NCBI GenBank assembly: GCA_021805865.1
Contig: JAJZDX010000017.1
Location: 36,242 to 100,241, forward strand
Reading direction: 5' to 3'
DNA length: 64,000 nt
Origin: Pseudomonadota bacterium
GTDB taxonomy: Bacteria; Pseudomonadota; Gammaproteobacteria; Steroidobacterales; Steroidobacteraceae
Below the pieces are notes generated by a model, which was given only the letters and a program-made list of their open reading frames with translations, did not search any database and was not told the DNA's origin. The position numbers and the translations under genes were made by a program. Position 1 is the first letter of the stretch. Every line of letters begins with the position of its first letter. This document shows positions 62,255 through 64,000 of the stretch, piece by piece.

Positions 62255-63869
62255 ACTGAGCGATGCCCTCATCATCGGGGGCGGTCACAACGGGCTGGTC
62301 TGTGCCGCGTACCTCGCCGGGGCGGGACTCAAGGTCACGGTGCTCGAGCGCCGTGACGTGGTCGGCGGCGCGGCCGTGACCGAGGAGTTTCATCCCGGGT
62401 TCCGCAACTCCGTGGCCTCCTACACCGTCTCCCTTCTCAATCCGAAGGTCATCCGCGACCTGAATCTTCCGGCGTACGGCCTGCGCATCCTCGAGCGAAG
62501 GATGGCGAACTTCCTTCCCACCGCGGACGGGCGCTATCTGTGCAGCGGCGACGGCCGCACCGCCAGCGAAGTCGCGAAATTCTCGGCGGCGGACGCCGGA
62601 CGGTTGGACGCCTACGGCGCACGGCTGGAGGCGATTGCGGACGTATTGCGCAGCCTGGTGCTCGAGACGCCGCCGAACGTCGTGCAGGGCGGCTGGGCCG
62701 AGGCGCTGCCGGAGCTGTTGCGCGCCAGGCGTGTCGGATCACGGATCAGCAAGCTCGATATGAGTTCGCGCCGCGAGCTGCTCAAGCTGTTCGCCACCTC
62801 CGCGGGAGAGTATCTCGATGGCTGGTTCGAGAGCGACCCGATCAAGGCGGTATACGGCTTCGACGGCATCGTCGGCAATTACGCGAGCCCCTATTCGCCG
62901 GGCTCGGCGTACGTGCTGTTGCACCATTGCTTCGGCGAGGTGAACGGCAAGAAGGGTGCGTGGGGCCATGCGATCGGCGGCATGGGCGCGATCACGCAGG
63001 CGATGGCAAAGTCGGCCGCGGCTCGCGGCGCCCTCATTCGGGTGGGCTGCGGCGTGCGCCAGGTGCTCATCGAGCGCGGCCGCGCCGTGGGGGCGGTCAC
63101 GGAAGCGGGGGAGACGATTCGCGCCTCGGCGGTCGTGTCCAATTTGAATCCGAAGCTGCTCTATCTTCAGCTCATCGATGCCGCGGAGCTGCCGAAGGAT
63201 TTTCTCGAGCGCATCGCGCGTTGGCGCTGCGGCTCGGGCACGTTCCGGATGAACGTGGCGCTCTCGGAGCTGCCGGATTTCACGTGTCTGCCGGGCAGGA
63301 CTGTCGCAGATCATCACACGGGCGGCATCATCCTCGCGCCCACCCTGGGCTACATGGAACAGGCCTATTTCGATGCTCGCACCTACGGGTGGTCCCGGCA
63401 GCCGATCGTCGAGCTGCTCATTCCCTCCACGCTCGATGACAGCCTCGCGCCGCCGGGCAGGCACGTCGCGAGCCTTTTCTGCCAGCACGTCGCCCCGCAG
63501 CTTCCCAACGGGGAGTCCTGGGATGCGCATCGGGAGAGCGTGGCGGATCTGATGATCGACACGGTCGATCGCCATGCGCCGAACTTCAAGGCCGCGGTGC
63601 TCGGCCGCCAGATCATGAGCCCGCTCGATCTGGAGCGCACCTTCGGCCTGATCGGCGGCGACATCCTGCACGGGGCGCTGCAGCTCGATCAGATGTTCTC
63701 CGCCCGTCCGCTGCTCGGGCACGGCAACTATCGCGGTCCGCTGCCGGGCTTGTACATGTGCGGATCCGGCACGCATCCCGGCGGGGGCGTGACCGGCGCG
63801 CCGGGACACAATGCGGCGCGGGAAATCCTCGCGGATTTCCGCAGGCGCCGCTTGCGCCGGGCGGGTTGA
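62244..63869 (+). CDS. CrtI/PYROXD2-like FAD-dependent oxidoreductase (third)
   Basis: The 541-residue FAD protein is of the same family as 35958 and 37577, with ALIIGGGHNGLVCAAYLAGA, ERRDVVGGAAVTEEF near the start and GLYMCGSGTHPGGGVTGAPG at the end. The middle keeps the family block SPGSAYVLLHHCFGEVNGKK. It lies next to soxBDAG and the broken Rieske oxygenase, so it probably serves the same amine pathway. Having three copies in one island suggests different substrates or steps. No reaction is assigned. Confidence 0.8.
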   Translation: MSAELSDALIIGGGHNGLVCAAYLAGAGLKVTVLERRDVVGGAAVTEEFHPGFRNSVASYTVSLLNPKVIRDLNLPAYGLRILERRMANFLPTADGRYLCSGDGRTASEVAKFSAADAGRLDAYGARLEAIADVLRSLVLETPPNVVQGGWAEALPELLRARRVGSRISKLDMSSRRELLKLFATSAGEYLDGWFESDPIKAVYGFDGIVGNYASPYSPGSAYVLLHHCFGEVNGKKGAWGHAIGGMGAITQAMAKSAAARGALIRVGCGVRQVLIERGRAVGAVTEAGETIRASAVVSNLNPKLLYLQLIDAAELPKDFLERIARWRCGSGTFRMNVALSELPDFTCLPGRTVADHHTGGIILAPTLGYMEQAYFDARTYGWSRQPIVELLIPSTLDDSLAPPGRHVASLFCQHVAPQLPNGESWDAHRESVADLMIDTVDRHAPNFKAAVLGRQIMSPLDLERTFGLIGGDILHGALQLDQMFSARPLLGHGNYRGPLPGLYMCGSGTHPGGGVTGAPGHNAAREILADFRRRRLRRAG

Positions 63870-63904
63870 TCGCCGCGGCGGGAGTCCATGGGGGTGCATC
63901 GGCC

Positions 63905-64000
63905 TCAGGCGGCGTGGCGCGCGGCGCGGCGGGCGGCGATCAGGCTCTTGGCGGTCTCGACCGCGATCGCCGCATCGCGGCAGTAGGCGTCCGCCCCCAC
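63905..64000 (-). CDS. C-terminal end of a probable corrinoid (B12-binding) methyltransferase partner protein
   Basis: This is a partial gene running off the right edge on the minus strand; 31 residues and a stop are visible. GADAYCRDAAIAVETAKSLI matches the final helix of MttC/MtaC-type cobalamin-binding proteins, which commonly end GADGYAxDAxxAVxxAKxLL, followed by an Arg/Ala-rich tail. With the MttB-family enzyme at 53371 in the same island, it is a natural methyl-acceptor partner. The evidence is short, and other B12-domain proteins share this end. Confidence 0.5.
   Translation of the reverse strand: MGADAYCRDAAIAVETAKSLIAARRAARHAA

Noticed and set aside
23036..64000. Amine island as a mobile element or genomic island with integrase and attachment sites
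   Set aside because: No integrase, transposase, tRNA or flanking repeat is visible, and base composition resembles the rest of the window apart from promoters.

Overview
The window is GC-rich and looks like the chromosome of a TonB-receptor-rich gammaproteobacterium, possibly Nevskiales or Steroidobacterales. That placement is an inference from the proteins (TypA, FdxA, DNR-type regulator, IroN-like TonB receptors) and not from any marker gene. I saw no tRNA, rRNA, CRISPR array, integrase or transposase.

Left part (1-17.5 kb). The 3' end of an amino-acid permease is followed by an RND efflux pump (adaptor and inner-membrane pump) divergent from a MarR regulator. Next comes a trehalose unit: a periplasmic GH37 trehalase, a secreted six-hairpin glycosidase-like protein, a decayed TonB-receptor fragment and an intact TonB receptor. 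The two trehalose promoter regions share the same paired 14-bp LacI-type operators. typA and an ABC exporter follow.

Middle part (17.7-22.1 kb). A compact redox or NO-type module contains 7Fe ferredoxin FdxA, a DNR/FNR-like regulator, a polytopic membrane protein, DUF2249 proteins, a DUF59 protein and a small Rieske ferredoxin. Three TTGA(T/C)-N4-GTCAA boxes mark its promoters, which makes it a self-contained predicted regulon.

Right part (23-64 kb). This is a large island for catabolism of quaternary ammonium or N-methylated amine compounds. It has three sections. (a) A CoA-linked arm (acyl-CoA dehydrogenase, CaiD-like hydratase, ADP-forming acyl-CoA synthetase, PatD-like aldehyde dehydrogenase) suits a gamma-butyrobetaine/carnitine-type acid. 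(b) A PotFGHI-like ABC importer, a Rieske oxygenase, an aminotransferase, two CrtI/PYROXD2-like flavoproteins and a GcvT/DmdA-like protein surround an unusual regulator, a TetR domain fused to a catalytically dead Rieske-oxygenase-like domain. (c) Two TonB receptors flank a secreted phosphoesterase; then come a dimethylglycine-dehydrogenase-type flavoprotein, an AraC regulator, a non-pyrrolysine MttB-family methyltransferase, an NCS1 transporter, heterotetrameric sarcosine oxidase (soxBDAG), a wrecked second Rieske oxygenase, a third PYROXD2-like flavoprotein and, at the right edge, the C-terminus of a probable corrinoid protein.

Together these suggest outer- and inner-membrane uptake of a quaternary amine, Rieske or methyltransferase demethylation, then dimethylglycine to sarcosine to glycine, with one-carbon units passed to folate. 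The real substrates are not known from sequence. No electron-transfer reductase for the Rieske oxygenase and no choline dehydrogenase lie in the window.
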